Source: Spongilla lacustris (lineage: Eukaryota > Porifera > Demospongiae > Spongillida > Spongillidae). Taken from it: a stretch of 64,000 bases of DNA. Each line of letters opens with the position of its first letter. Within the stretch, counting starts at the first letter, position 1. Where the stretch lies: assembly GCA_949361645.1 (NCBI GenBank), contig OX442418.1, positions 342,501-406,500 on the forward strand, read 5' to 3'. Shown in pieces: positions 44,169 through 57,469 of the stretch. The notes beneath the pieces are model-generated. The model worked only from the letters and a program-made list of their open reading frames with translations, was not told the origin of the DNA and ran no database searches. The position numbers were made by a program, and so were the translations under genes.

Positions 44169-47100
44169 CTACCTACTCAAGTAAGTTTCAATGGCATCAG
44201 CCTGTGTAGCCAACTGGCTCTGTCTAAGAACACCAACTAGTGTCCTCCATGTTGTGGGTTTCCTTCCGGTACCACCAATCCACCTCTTGAAGATGGCACG
44301 TGTGATCTCTTCAGCATTACGCTGGTGCTCCAATGTGAGTGCATCCACCAAATCTCCATTATCATCCTCCAGCAGGAATATCCCCAGGGTGGGGTACCTG
44401 GTACCAACACTTAGGATCATGTTCAGGTGACTAACAGATATGGACATCAACTCCCTGATGGAAGGTGTGGCTGATGGAGGGAAGGATGAAGAATTAAAGG
44501 TGGGGATTTGAAACATAAAGGTTAGACAGCATACATAGCATCATGTAGGCCTACCCTAAGAAGGTATGCAATCTGTATGTCCTGTCAACACAACCTCATG
44601 CAGTAACACACTAATGCACATTGGGTATTGGACACACTATAGGAATGAGACAAGGGAAGGAAGGAACCATCTTACCATCTAGTCTTGTTGGTGAGGGGCC
44701 AACAGTGTGGGGAATCACAGCTGCTACCCTGTCCATGAGGTGTGGTAATGATGGTTCACTGTCCAGGGACAAAGGAACTGTAGAAATGGAACAGATGGTG
44801 GTCACCTTCCTTATAGGCCCTACAGTCGTAGCCCACACCCTTAGAACCACCCTAGGAGAAGCTTTGCACCTTCTGTGGCATCATAGGAGGGTGTGGGTGA
44901 TGTGGTATGAGGAGGCTGGTGTGCCATGAAAGAAGCCATAGATATATAGATTTGTGGGTCAGGGGGATATATTTGTGGGTCAGGGGGATATATTTGTGGG
45001 TCAGGGGGATATATTTGTGGATCAGGGGGATATATTTGTGGGTCAGGGGGATATATTTGTGGATCAGGGGGATATATTTGTGGGTCAGGGGGATATATTT
45101 GTGGGTCAGGGGGATATATTTGTGGCTCAGGGGGATATATGGTGGAAATTGATGAGGAAAATAGAAATAGGAATAATTTATCTGTAACATCCATTAGGTA
45201 AAGGTATTGTGAGAATGGCATAAAATGTTCTCTAATTTAAGGAAGACCACAATTTGGATTGCGCTAAGTCAAGGCTTACTGAAGAGTACACCACACAACT
45301 ATATCAATAGCTTGTACTTACCTGGCTTTAGTGCTATTTCAACCTGTAGTGGTCTGTTTGCTCCAGAAAATGAAACATTCAAAAATGCAGTATTACTACC
45401 ATGCTGTGCTATGCTGATGATAAAGTTAGGAGGATAAATATCATTCTGTATCCTACACAGAAGCACATCACGATCTTGGTCTGAAATGTAGTCAGGCAAA
45501 GTGTTGAAATTGCTTATCTCCTCAAAAGTAACCTAGAAATTGAAACTTGTATTATTACACATTATAGCCTTAATATTATCCCCAATTGACCAGGATCTTT
45601 ATACCGTATAAAAATGGATCCATCCCCCCAATACATTTTGTCCCTTACATGGTTTCATGGATTTCTGTTAATTAGAAGGGAAAAAAGTAGCCTAGATGGG
45701 CAGCTTGGTTGAATTTTTACCTCACTTTCCCACTTGGCCTTTCCCCAAAAAAAGTATTACAGTATTCAAGATTGGACCATCCCCACTGCAAATAAGAAAT
45801 GGATCCAATTGAAGTAAAAATCAATCATGAAACTTGCATTGTCCCATGCAAAACTGTCCCATGACTTACCTCAGTACCCTTCTCCAATGGAAGAAGCCAT
45901 CCATTACATTGTCTTGGGTAATCATTAATCTTGAGGGCACCAATAAATGTAAATTCTTGGGGTGATAATACAGTCCTTGATCTGAAATGTGACTTTAGCT
46001 CCTACAGAAGTCATATTGAAAGTGAAAATCTTAACATACTATGTGAATTACAGTGTAGATGAGTGCATTTATGCAAGCTTAGCATTTATACGCTTATGAT
46101 TTGAGACAGTTTCCAAGTAAAAATCACATCTCCAATATAATGATACGATTTAAGTTATAAAAACACCTCACATTTGAATCACTATATAACTTCCCAATGG
46201 TACCTCTTATTGTCAACACTTCCTATACTTCATACTACACCATTTCTCTATCTATGGTAGAACAAATTTTGGGGTCTTCCACTAGCTCCATGCCAGTACA
46301 GCACCATCCGACACCCCACCATGTTCAAGTTCAAACCCAGCCTTAACGTTTGTCAGTAGTTATCAAATCGCTTCAAATTTGGGATGTAGATAGTCCTTTA
46401 TGTATATTGTTCGTTGATTTCCATGCCATCCGTTACGGAGATACAGCTGTAAGAACTTCTTACTTTCTAATACATTAATTTTAAAAATACAATCCCTAGC
46501 ATGCACTATCATCAGCTAGGTGTAGTACTACCTTGATCATAACTCACATCGATATAGGAGGGAAGCAAGTACCAAATGTAAAATATTATCTTTGATCTGT
46601 CCAACATAGGCACCAGACAATATCGTATTCTTTCTATTACAGGTGGTGTCTTGTTGGCAAGGATACACAAGTAACAGAAGTGCTGTTTGCAGAGGACACC
46701 ATGTTTGCCTTCAAAAGTGATGTCATTTTTATCCAAGCATTGAAAGTTGTACATTTTTATACTTCTACCCTTGATAATGGTGCCTGATGTGTGGTGTGCT
46801 TTGCCAAAGACCATTCCCAGCTCAGCAGCTGTAACACCCTTTAGGTCAACACAATGTGGCAAAGTGATGTTGGCTGGCTTCAGCAGCTGTACCTCAGGAG
46901 TGGCACATATCCACACTATAGGGGATACTAGAGTGAGGCCATCAGGGAGTGCAAAGTGGTCAGTCTTTGCAAGTCTGACTACTCCAACAGTAAGGTTTAT
47001 TTTGCTCCCCATTGGCAGTGCTCCTGGGGGTATGGAGACTGATACCTCATGAGGGTCAATCCCACAGAAGCCTCCACCATCTTCAACAGTCATAGTTTCC

Positions 47101-50100
47101 ATATAATCACACAGTAAAAGAGCCTCATCTGGAATTTGAAACCAAATATAATAGTGCAACAATGTACAAAATTCTAAGATATTAAAAATGCTGACATCAT
47201 ACACAGGAGGTACTGTCAAAGATAGACAACCTGTTGTCCTACCTGCAGGTCAAAATCTATACACAACCACCTGACACTGTTTCGATAGTACCCATGTAAG
47301 TGTACCATCCAGGGCTAGCCAGCACATTGTACACATATGTACCGTCAGGACTAGCACATTGTGGGGTTATATTAACTTAAATGTTACATGTCAATAAAAT
47401 CAATACAGTGCCAGCTGGACTGTATAATTTGAGAGCCAAATAACTTTAGGGGATCATTAATTAGGAGATCGTTCTCACAATACTGCAAGACAGTTTCCCT
47501 AATTCCTCATCACAGCATTATACAAGATCTGTATTGAATTTAGAAAGCATACCCAGAAATGTTACATCTGCAATATAATGTCCTAACACATATACACTAA
47601 TGCACACTTAAATAATTTGGACACAGTCAAATGGTACTACCACACACATCACCCACCTGTTGTATGGGGCTTTTGGTCCTCCAAACCTGTTTGTGTAAAT
47701 CCACCCAACCACATCAGTTGGTCCTCACTTAGGTCTCCATTCTGGTCTTCTAAAATGGTACACTTCCACTTGTATGCTGACCTTGAACACACCACTGCAG
47801 CTACATGAGGAGGGTCTGAGGTACAACGGACTCCTGCACACATGAAGGCATCTTCTAACTGGACATTATGATACTTGAGCACACTACAGGCACTCTTGAT
47901 ACCACTGTGGACAAGACCTCTTATCTCCCTACACACCTCACTTGAAGCCTCATCAACATGCACTTCTATATAGGAGAACATGTCAACAAGGGTCACAATT
48001 TCTGAGGAGTCCTTATGTACTAATCTGATACAGTTGCGATATAGACACAAAGGCTTTCCCTTATTGATGCACACCTTCCAAGAAGATGAAAGTAGAAGGG
48101 CCACAAGACAGCAAAACAGACCACTAGGAATATAGCCATGGGGGAACCTAATCATCAGGGAGGCACCTTTTTCAAGGTACTTGGACACTTGGGTGGAGTC
48201 CAGGTGGGGCAGCAGAGCAGGCATCAAGTACTCAACATCTCTGATCATACATGTAGCTACGGCACCACGACTCACCAGCAACTTCACCAGATCTTGTGGA
48301 GTGAACAGACCCTCTTTGTAGTGCTTTGGAAACTTCCTCAGTAGCTCCACTGACAACAGGCCATGGTCCCTGAACATGACCAGGTCACTCTCAGCTGCCA
48401 CACCCTTTTCAGGATTATCTCTCAGCTTGTGGTGGTACTGCACTAGTTCAGTCACCTTGGTGAGGACTAACTGGGGGTCACAGAACACTGTCTGGGGAAG
48501 AACCTCGGGGTAATATAAGAACACATTGTGGTGGACAAGATGGTGCAAGGCAGCAGAGAACACATCTCCCTCAATGTGAAACCTTTTAGCACATGCTTGG
48601 CATTCTGCAAGGCTGAGAACTCCATTGTGGGATGACCTTTGGAGGACAATCTCCAGCCCAAACCATGCTATCGGTCGCTTTACTAACTGCTGGGGACATT
48701 TGGATACTATTTTCTTTCTAAGTACCTGGGCAACATGTCTGTCCACATCTTCAGGGGAAAGGCCGTTCACAGCAAATATCAGTTCATTCATTCCTTCACC
48801 ACAATATAGCACAGTAGAATGGGTGGGATCCAGTATTGCCTTGAGCTGTTTGTTCTTCTCTTCGATTGATTCCTTCCAAAACCTCCAACGTAAGGCATCT
48901 CGATGTGTTCCCACGACGATGATCAGAGGATGAGCATCCTGTGAATGAATTGCTCCAAGGCAGTGTTGAAGGATCCGTTTATGAGAGAGAGATGATCGAT
49001 ATGGTTTACCAACAGGCTTGCCATCTGCTCCATAGTACTCAATGGTGGGGTGATGTGATAGCTCTTCTGACAGCTTCACTACAAATATTGTTACAGATGG
49101 GTTTTGTACAAACAATGGAAGGATATCATGGTACTGCAGTTGACCACCACTGTCAATGAACTGGATCCACTTTACACCAAATAACTTCTTCTTGTCTACA
49201 CAAGGAGATGGCAGGTAAACCAGCTAGGTCAGATCTCAAAGCCATCACTTACCTGAGGATTGGTTGATGTGATGAACCAGCTCATCCTCTATATCTGCAG
49301 TCCTGCTCTGTTCAGGCTGGGTGGTGTCCTTGGTGATGTTCACACCAGCAGGGGTGGGACCAACAGCTCCATCACTGGGTACATTGGAAGGGTCTATGGC
49401 CATCTTTGGGAGAGTGCTCACGACATCAGCCAATGATGGTGCCATGGATACACCACCTTTGATGGTTCCTCCAATAACACTCATCAGTGCCTGGTCATCT
49501 TCAACCACAATCCAGTCATCCTCCTCTTGTCCACCCACACCAGCCAGTGTGAAGGAGATGGCTCTAACAGGGTTGTCAGCCAGTCCTGTACTGACACGTT
49601 GCTTTGGATGGTCCTTGTTGAGAAGGAGGTGTTTGAGGTGAGTCTTGCCAACACCAGCAGCTCCAAGGATGAGACACTTGGTCACTGAAGTTTCCACATA
49701 TCCCTTGGTCATGGCCTCCTCATAGAGCCTCCTGAATGAAGAATATGATATGCAGGCACTAGCAATCATACAATACCAGGGGGTACCTGTCACTCCTCCA
49801 TAATGACATATCCTTATGGACATATATAGGTGCAAATGACTACTAGATACATGTTATGTCTGATACCACACTGAATCGATCAGTGGCATACAACACTACA
49901 GGACCAGATGAACTTAATCATTGAATGTTAAGAATGATAAATTGGATTCCACAGGCTGAAATTGTTGCCATATAAAATCCATACCAGGGTAAAGCAAAAA
50001 AGTAAATATTGGAGGGACCCCCTCCCCCCTGCTGTAAGCTAGCAGCAGTAACTGCCCCAGTGCATAAGCTCTCCCAGCTATGGCTACTACTCCAATAATC

Positions 50101-53100
50101 CTAAAGGTCCAAGCCATGTCTACTGTGCCACCAAAGGCACCATTGTGGGTTAGTTAACTATTGTACCTCTACAGGCCAACCTATTAAAAGGTATATTAAT
50201 ATATACAAACACATAACAAAACCATATTCCCTGTTCCCACCAAGGTACACACATAACATACCTTTGATGTATGCTCTGCACATTGGGGAAGAGTGTAGCC
50301 AGACCTGAAAATACTCTGGTTAGTACACTTTCATTTGTAGCATGACTTACCTTCCACAGAGATCCCCATGACCCTCTGACTGCTGAACCCATCAACCACC
50401 AACAGCTTTCCTTCTGACAGCAGTAGAGAGTCTACCCAGAGACACTTAAATGGCATTTGACCAACAAGCTGCCATTTCTGGTCGACAGGATGGAAGGCAC
50501 AAATGGCAGAGGTATACTTTGAGTGATCATCCTGGCCTCCAATGGCAAGGAGCACACCATCAACCACACATACAGATGAACCAATGTATGGTACACCTGC
50601 AGGTAGCCGTTTACATGGAGATCGCTGTTTGTCTTGGGTGTGTGCAGAAGTCTAATGAATGTGTGTGTTGGAAAGTAGGTGGAGATAAGATGAGTTAGTG
50701 GTAAACCAAACAAATCATGTGTTCATGTGTGTGTGCACATACACTCAGATACCACATGATGTTAAGTTGTGTATCAGTATTCTGGAAATGTGTACATCAG
50801 TGAATACCCAGGGCACAATACATATCAGTTAAAGGATGGTTTGATGGAGGAAGGGTACACCTACTTGTACTGAGTACACATGTGTACTGTGTGCTCATGT
50901 GTGAAGCACACACCACACACTTAGCTCTAACAACATACTGATATGTGTGCAATTCCCATCAGCTTAGTGAACACAAAGGTGGGTGATGTATGTTGTGAGC
51001 ATTGTGATGTGTTCACATTTGCTTGTATCTATAAGTTACATAGTGTGCCTGTGTATGTGTGTGATGAATGTGCCTACTCCAGTGGGGTGATAGCATGGAC
51101 TGATAGATTGTGTGTGCTGTATGAGTACATGTGTACACATGCTGAACGTATTCCCATCAGCTTAGCATGTAAGTGTTAGAGACAAATGTGTGAATACAAA
51201 GGTGGATGTGTGTGTGACAGTGTGCATCAGTGGAGATGGACAGTGTGCATCAGTGGAGATGGACAGTACAGTGTGAGTAAGATGGGTACATGCAAGTGTA
51301 CACAATGTTGGGATCCATCCTCTGTATCTGACTGTGTACACAAATGGTGTAAATGGTGTGGCTGTGAGAGGATGTGTGTGTACATTAGTGATCACATTGG
51401 TTCAATACATATGCACACAATACCTGCAGTCTAAGGATGGCTTGATGGGAGGACTACCATGTACACCTACACATACACACTCATACACTACACAGTGTGC
51501 ATGTGTGGACCAGCGGCGGATCCAGGATTTCTGGAAGGGGGGGTCTAATAACTATATTCACAAGTGGGGGTGGGTACTGGAGGGGGCGTGCCCCCTCCCG
51601 TAACAGCTAGGGGGTCTGGGGGAGCGCTGTAAGCTCCCCCAGTGGGGCCCCAGCCGCTTTTTCACTTTTGCGTTCATTTAGCATGAAAATAAGCATACTT
51701 TGAAAGTGTATTCAATATTGATAGCTAGCTGATTAATATAGAAGCCTGCGTGAGTCAATGTGGATAAGGATAGCGAATAGAAAACTCTACGCAAAGCCAT
51801 TGTGACCGTATTCTGGTCTAAACGACACACACGTTTTACCTTTAATAGTATTATATACCTACTTGATTTAGCTCTACCTGTTTCCTGAGGTAAACTATCT
51901 TCTTTGATCACTTACTTCTTGTAGGTATGTTACAACACGCCCACAAAATGGCGCCGATTTTTGGTCAATCATGCTGTTTTAATGTTTTACGGGACGGACG
52001 AGATACTCCTTTTTATATAACTTTTACAAAAGTAGCACCGTTTTGTTGTAGATGACAGTTCAAAGTCTCGTTAAGAGTCTTAACTTAGTCAAAAGAGTTT
52101 TGCTCTTCGATATTATACAAATAATCGGGACGAATACTGTAGAATTTAAGTGAAATACGTATCAGTATATAAAATTTTCGACCAATCTTTATTTATACGT
52201 ATAAATACCTACGTATATATTTATTGGGTGAAGTTAAAAATTACGTATACGTATTAGATATTCATTATGCCTACGTTGCAATATTTATTCTCAGGGCGCA
52301 TGGTGATGAAGCCGTGAGCTTAGAACGTTCGGTGTTGAGCCTTGTCCTGTCCTTTGCAATACATGTAGTATAAACATTCAAGCCGCACTATTTAGATTGT
52401 GGCATTTACCGTTCGTTTCCGCTGTGGGTACGGTGCCGTATGTGGAACTTCTCGAAAGACGACGCCGTAATTACGTATCGATCATCTTTCGGCAATTATA
52501 AATTGAATATTACGTAGCCCTTGTTAGCTAAACCATTATTAAAAATACGTATCCGTATTACGTATTACTTTTATACCAACCTTTATTATTCGTATTGCAC
52601 TTAAATTCTACAGTATGATTTACAAATGTTTCACGATTTGCCCGAAGACGGGCGCAGACCTTGGCGAATGATAGATAGACTGGAAGTATATTGTCTAGTC
52701 CACGTTTTACTGATGTGATTTTCAAGCAAATTTAAAGCCCCGCCGACCCCTTTCTACTTCCCGCAGGAATATGATCGATATCAAATGTAATGTATCGTGT
52801 AACGATCGCACGCATGCCTCATTCAGTCATTGCCTGATGCCATGAAATCAGAATAACATACATTTGTATGACTAAACATAGCACAGAGCTAATTATATAT
52901 TTATTCTTTCTGCAGTTTTGTGAGTTATTGGAACTTTCTGTGATCACAATTGGACTCCCATGCAACATAAAGATCCTGACAACTTCAACTTGTTGCTGCG
53001 ATGCACAATCAGTAGTTTGTACAATAGGCCTTTGTGTCTATGCATTGTTCTTTTGACTTAGGGCGCAAGCCAGCCAGAGATTGTGTGTATATGCATCGTT

Positions 53101-54977
53101 CTGAGGGTGCAAGCCAACCAGAGATTGTGTTTGTTAAGTGTATGTAGGCATTTTCGAATTCGTTGGATTGCAACGATTTTTGCATCATTAAAAAGCTTTT
53201 AGTTTTGAAAAATATCTGTGTGGTATGATGAAGAAGGTCAAAACAAGGTTGTATACAGTGGAAACTGATTTGAGAAACTAAAAACTGAGGAGCAAAACAC
53301 ATGTCGTGGCGTATTGGAAGCAAAATGAAAGGTAGGATGATGCTGAAGACTTAGAACTGACCAAATACGAACTTAGAGCTGATGTTGTGTGTATTGTTGT
53401 AATGAATTCCTATGTAATGTATGCATGTATACATGTATGCATCGTTAATGGTCATAACTAACAGTCGTCTGTTAGCAAACTTTAGTATTGCATGGCACAC
53501 ATGTTTTGTTGACGCCTATTTCGTTTTCACATCTTGTAAACTGTTAACGGTATAGGGTTTCAAAATCCGGTCACAAAAAAGTTGCGCATGTCTATTGAAA
53601 TGTATGGCGCAAATTTACGTGAAATTCACCACTTTGAAAAGTCGTAACTCTGAAACGTTTCATCACAGAGCGACGAATCAGATATTTTTCAATACTACTC
53701 GTATAAAGCTTTTTAATGATGCATAAATCTTTGCAATCCAACGAATTTGAGAAATCTTGTAACATACCTACTTCTTGCTCGCACCATTCCATGCATCGCG
53801 CAGCAACAATACTAATTAAACACTGCACGCTTGGAGGGCCTTGGCTTTAGACCCCCCCCCCACACACACACTCACTCACACACACTTTGGGTCGAATGCT
53901 AACTCGCTAATCAGTTCACTCGCGTTCACTAAACGCTTCGTTTTTGAACTCGTCAATCATGCAATTAATTATTCATAAGTTAATTTATTCATAACTGGTC
54001 GGGCCGAGGGGGGGGGGTCTTTAGACCCCTTAGACCCCCCCCTGGATCCGCCACTGTGGACATCATTGGTGTGTGCCCATGTGTGAAGCACAGCGTTGCT
54101 GGAGCGTGTGTCCTCGCCATGTGTGTGTGTCTCTATGCTCTGAGCGTGGACTGGTAGGTGTGTGGCATGTGTGCGTGTGTATGTAGTAGTGTGGTGTGTG
54201 TGTCCCATGGGTCAGCTGCACACACGCTAAACAAAGGGACAGAGATGCTACACAATGCTCAGTGGCTCACCAGGTCATTGATGTTGGCACACCACACAGC
54301 TCTGGCCATGTCCAAACCTCCCATCATGAAGACCAGGTCTTCATGGACCACTGCAGATATAGCCACACATGGCTTAGGTAGTGATGGTCCAAAGTGCCAG
54401 GTCTGTGTCTTGCCATCAAACACTTGTACATCAGCCAAGTAGCTGCCCCCATCACCTCCCCCTCCCATCACCACCAGACCACCTCCACCAACATTAACTA
54501 CACAGGACCTCTCACACCCTACCAACATGTCTGGCATGAGGGACCACCTCCCTCCTCTCCACACCATCACCTTTTTACTATAGACACCATCCTTCAAACC
54601 TCCCACGGCCACTAACCTTCCTCCACACACACCTAGTGTGGCCCCATACTCAACACCATCAGTCCATCTCTTCCACGTATCCTTCTCATCTAACCTGTAC
54701 ACTCTTCCTCCTTCTCCTCGTCCCCACACAACCCTACCCTCCACCTCCACCAGACCACCACCCCACACTCGACCACCTTGCTCTGGTGTATTTTCACATA
54801 TTTCAAAATGAAACATTTTATGTTCTAAAGAAAAGAAATGATTAATAGTTAATTCACAGACAGCACCACCTTCGTTTGGGGACCTAGCTAGCTCGTACGC
54901 ACAACAGGTCCACACCACACACACACTTCACGCTTCTCTTTACTACATCGCACACTATCAACGGCTACCTGCTTCAT
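44169..54977 (-). CDS. Kelch-ROC-COR-ZU5-UPA-death domain protein (ROCO family)
   Basis: Exons: 54932-54977 (tentative start), 54271-54824, 50351-50624, 50262-50304, 49253-49731, 47657-49195, 46548-47128, 45870-46001, 45322-45532, 44676-44777, 44169-44470; all phases agree, giving about 1420 residues. Order: Kelch-type repeats (LVAVGGLKDGVYSKKVMVW, VDGVLLAIGGQDDHS); a ROC GTPase with P-loop GAAGVGKT, switch FIDSGGQLQ and THRD in place of NKxD; COR (HYKEGLFTPQDLVKLLVSRG, IPSGLFCCLV); ZU5 (VSVSIPPGALPMGSKI, ANITLPHC); a UPA-like segment (IRYCLVPM, ALKINDYPRQC); and a C-terminal death domain (PTTWRTLVGVLRQ). ZU5-UPA-DD is the supramodule of UNC5, PIDD and ankyrins; ROC-COR is a dimerising GTPase unit. 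Signalling to death-fold partners is inference. A transposon (51511-54056) sits in the Kelch intron. A partial paralogue is at 20700-21412. Confidence 0.87.
44945..45140. repeat. 21-bp minisatellite, about 9 copies
   Basis: The unit is ATATTTGTGGGTCAGGGGGA plus T. It lies in the intron between the UPA exon 45322-45532 and the exon 44676-44777 of the ROCO gene. Reading both strands as protein is a consequence of the 21-bp length. Confidence 0.95.
52134..52616. mobile_element. 483-bp nested inverted-repeat element
   Basis: The left arm ATACTGTAGAATTTAAGTG has its exact complement CACTTAAATTCTACAGTAT at the right end. The interior is rich in TACGTAT motifs. It is nested in the 51511-54056 element and is non-coding. 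Confidence 0.75.
53150..53755. mobile_element. ~600-bp nested foldback element
   Basis: The left arm near 53153 (CGTTGGATTGCAACGATTTT, then GCATCATTAAAAAGCTTTT) is mirrored at 53713-53751 (AAAAGCTTTTTAATGATGCA, then TTTGCAATCCAACGAATT). The interior is unrecognised. It is nested in the 51511-54056 element. Confidence 0.7.
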
Positions 54978-55183
54978 GGCCACAGGTAAGGAGGCCTCTT
55001 ATGGCCCAACGGAGACATCCCAAACAGAGCATTTCGAGCACTACACTAGGCCATATTGGCTACCTCGCACCACGAGGCTCTCAAGCTATGTCTAATGGCG
55101 AGGCTGGCTACCTCAGGCCAATGGGAAGTGTTCTTTATGCTAATAGCAAGGCTATAAATGGCTAGACTAACCTTAGCTATGTC

Positions 55184-55689
55184 TAGTCTGGGGACCAGAC
55201 CATAAATGAGAATATCGTCCCATACAAGGTTTTTGTGCCAGAGGAATGTAATTATCTGCTTGCTGATTAACTTAATTGTATTCATTGCAGCTTATTGTGG
55301 GCGTTCCTACATGTATATGTATCGGGCTAAGAGTGGGGATATTACAATCACAACGGAGCCTTGGACGTTCCGTAGTGAATCAAATAAACACGGCAGTACA
55401 AAAAAAACACCTCCGCCTGATGGTAGCGATACAAAGGTGTCGTTTCCAGCTGTTATGCTCTGTACTGCGTCGTGCTGCTCTTTTCTAAGCGTTTAGGGGT
55501 TACACCTAGCTTTTTGCTTGTCTGCTCTAAAGTCACTGTTAGCCATCGCCATGATCGAAACGCCCACAATACAATAACAATTACGTTAATTAGCATTCCT
55601 GCGGTACTGCCTCATTTTGAGGCACCTGGCACAAAACCTTCTACATGTATGGGACGCATATTCTCATATATGGTCTGGTCCCCAGACTA
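55184..55689. mobile_element. 506-bp MITE with 5-bp target duplication
   Basis: Inverted repeats TAGTCTGGGGACCAGACCAT and its complement (ATGGTCTGGTCCCCAGACTA) continue to GAGAATAT...GTCCCA on both sides. ATGTC lies at 55179-55183 and 55690-55694. It is non-coding and lies upstream of the ROCO gene. Confidence 0.85.
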
Positions 55690-55837
55690 ATGTCGGCGTA
55701 CGTTTGCAGCTCCTTCGCACAAAGCTTAATAACATCACTAGGTGGGAAAGAAGGCGTGGTCCTGTGTGGCTTCTCTACATAAGCACATACAGCTATAACG
55801 TTGACACGGGCACACCACTAGTCTACTGCCCTCCACA

Positions 55838-55922
55838 CACTAGTCTCGTCCCCAGCCTGATATGCATGCGTAGCGGTGATGTAATCCACCCGCTACTGCC
55901 GCATGTGGGTATGGGAACGAGA
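55838..55922. mobile_element. Short inverted-repeat element (~85 bp)
   Basis: TAGTCTCGTCCCCAG at the left and GGGAACGAGACTA at the right are imperfect inverted repeats. The ends resemble those of the LSM12-intron MITE (CTAGTCTCGCAAGCC). Confidence 0.5.
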
Positions 55923-55989
55923 CTATCCACACACCTTGGGTAGCTGCCAACACCACAATACCACTACTAGGTACGAGAAACACCAACAC

Positions 55990-56930
55990 ATAAAAACTGC
56001 TACGTCTTCCTTGCTCCTTTTACAGTTTACAACAAACAACCAAACGCGGTGATTGGTATCAAAGGCTTAGCTACAGGCGCTAGGTACAAACTAGCTAATA
56101 TCCCAGAGACGCTCACCTCACAATTTCCACAGATACAAAGCAAAAGTAAACATAAAAAGAAACTACAGCAGTTCAGAATCTCAACTATTAAAAACGCACA
56201 ACTGCTCGAGCAACTGCTCAGAATTAACATATGTAAGCCTACTTCCTTTTAAGGACAGAATTGCGCATGCGCAACATATTGCGGATTAACGTACAACGTA
56301 TGTCGACGCTAAGACAGTATAGACAGTAGAGATCATCCATACTCGTTCCCACACTCGAACTCAGAAGCCCTTTGCTGCTGCAAGGTGTACGGCTGAGTGA
56401 TCTACAGAGGTCGCTGTGCCTCCCGGGACCTACAGAGGTCAGGTTGCCGCGGTTTTAAAGATCGAGTGCGCGTATAAAAAGCGCTTGCCTGGAAAACGGT
56501 CAGCCGGCCATGCGGCCAAATTAATGGGCTAAAAATGGCGTCTGTCTAGCGTTGTGAAACATGGGGTGTCTATAAACCTCTCAAACTCCTTCATATTACC
56601 CTTACTACGTAACGTACTGCTGTAAACTCTTACATCCTGGCAGCAATAACTAATTTTCACGACTATTAAAATCGAATAACACGTGTTTACGATTGAGAAT
56701 GGCGACGGTCAGGCAGACTGTCAGAGACTGACTCTTGAAGCCACTTTTGCCTCAGAGCAAAGGAAAGGGAAGCTTGATACCGATACCAAAAAGAGGCTAC
56801 TCTTGTCACACGGTCCGCTCCATCTTCTTGAATGCCACACTTGATCGCGCAACTTACTGTGACGCACCTGGTACCAGCATTACACCACTGAACTTCGTTA
56901 CTGGACAACTTTGGTACGTATATATATGGT
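55990..56930. other. Intergenic, no supported gene
   Basis: Short frames only. Contains GCGCATGCGC near 56265 (an NRF1-like palindrome) and an ATGGCGACGG context at 56698, which could mark a promoter or start of an unrecognised transcript. No downstream exon supports one. Confidence 0.35.
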
Positions 56931-56937
56931 CAAAGCA

Positions 56938-57400
56938 CTATCTCCTCCCCTTACAACCACTACTCCTACTTCTCCCCTTACCCCTACTCCTACTTCTCCC
57001 CTTACCCCTACTCCTCCCCTTACTAGTACTTACTACTACCCCTACTCCTCCCCTTACCTACCACTACCCCAATTCTTCACCTAGCCTACTATTACCCCTA
57101 CTCCTCCCCTAGTGGTAGGTAGGGGAACAGTAGGGAGAGTAAGGGGAGGAGTTGGTGTAATAGTCCTACTCTTCCCTACACCTACTCCTCCCCTTACCTA
57201 TCACTACCCCTACTGTTCCCTTTATCTACTACTAAGGGCAATAGTAGGTAAGGGGAGGAGTAGGGTAGGGGTTACCTATCACCACCCATACTCTTCCCCT
57301 TACTCCCTTTATCTACTATTACACCAACTCCTTACTACCCCTACTGTTCCCCTTACCTACCACTAGGGGAGGAGTAGGGGTAATAGTAGTGGTATGGTAA
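56938..57400. repeat. Imperfect TACTCCTCCCCTTACC repeat, in both orientations
   Basis: Units of roughly 13-20 bp (CCCTACTCCTCCCCTTACC) occur in direct orientation and, near 57112-57160 and 57236-57270, in inverted orientation (GGTAAGGGGAGGAGTAGGG). The stretch can thus fold on itself. Confidence 0.8.
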
Positions 57401-57469
57401 CAGCCATCAAGTGTAATGATTATCTGAACCATGTAGATGTAGGAGACCTTGTACACAATAGGGATCTTA

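Larger units (their letters stand above)
51511..54056. mobile_element. 2.5-kb TIR transposon in ROCO intron, 5-bp target duplication
   Basis: The ends CAGCGGCGGATCCAGG and CCTGGATCCGCCACTG are inverted repeats, and the flanks both read TGGAC (51506-51510 and 54057-54061). No transposase-sized frame exists. Inside are two further inverted-repeat blocks (52134-52616 and about 53150-53755), so it is composite. The family also supplies sequence in 34673-37009. CAG...CTG ends with a short duplication would suit a hAT-like element, but 5 bp is shorter than the usual 8, so I leave the class open. Confidence 0.8.
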
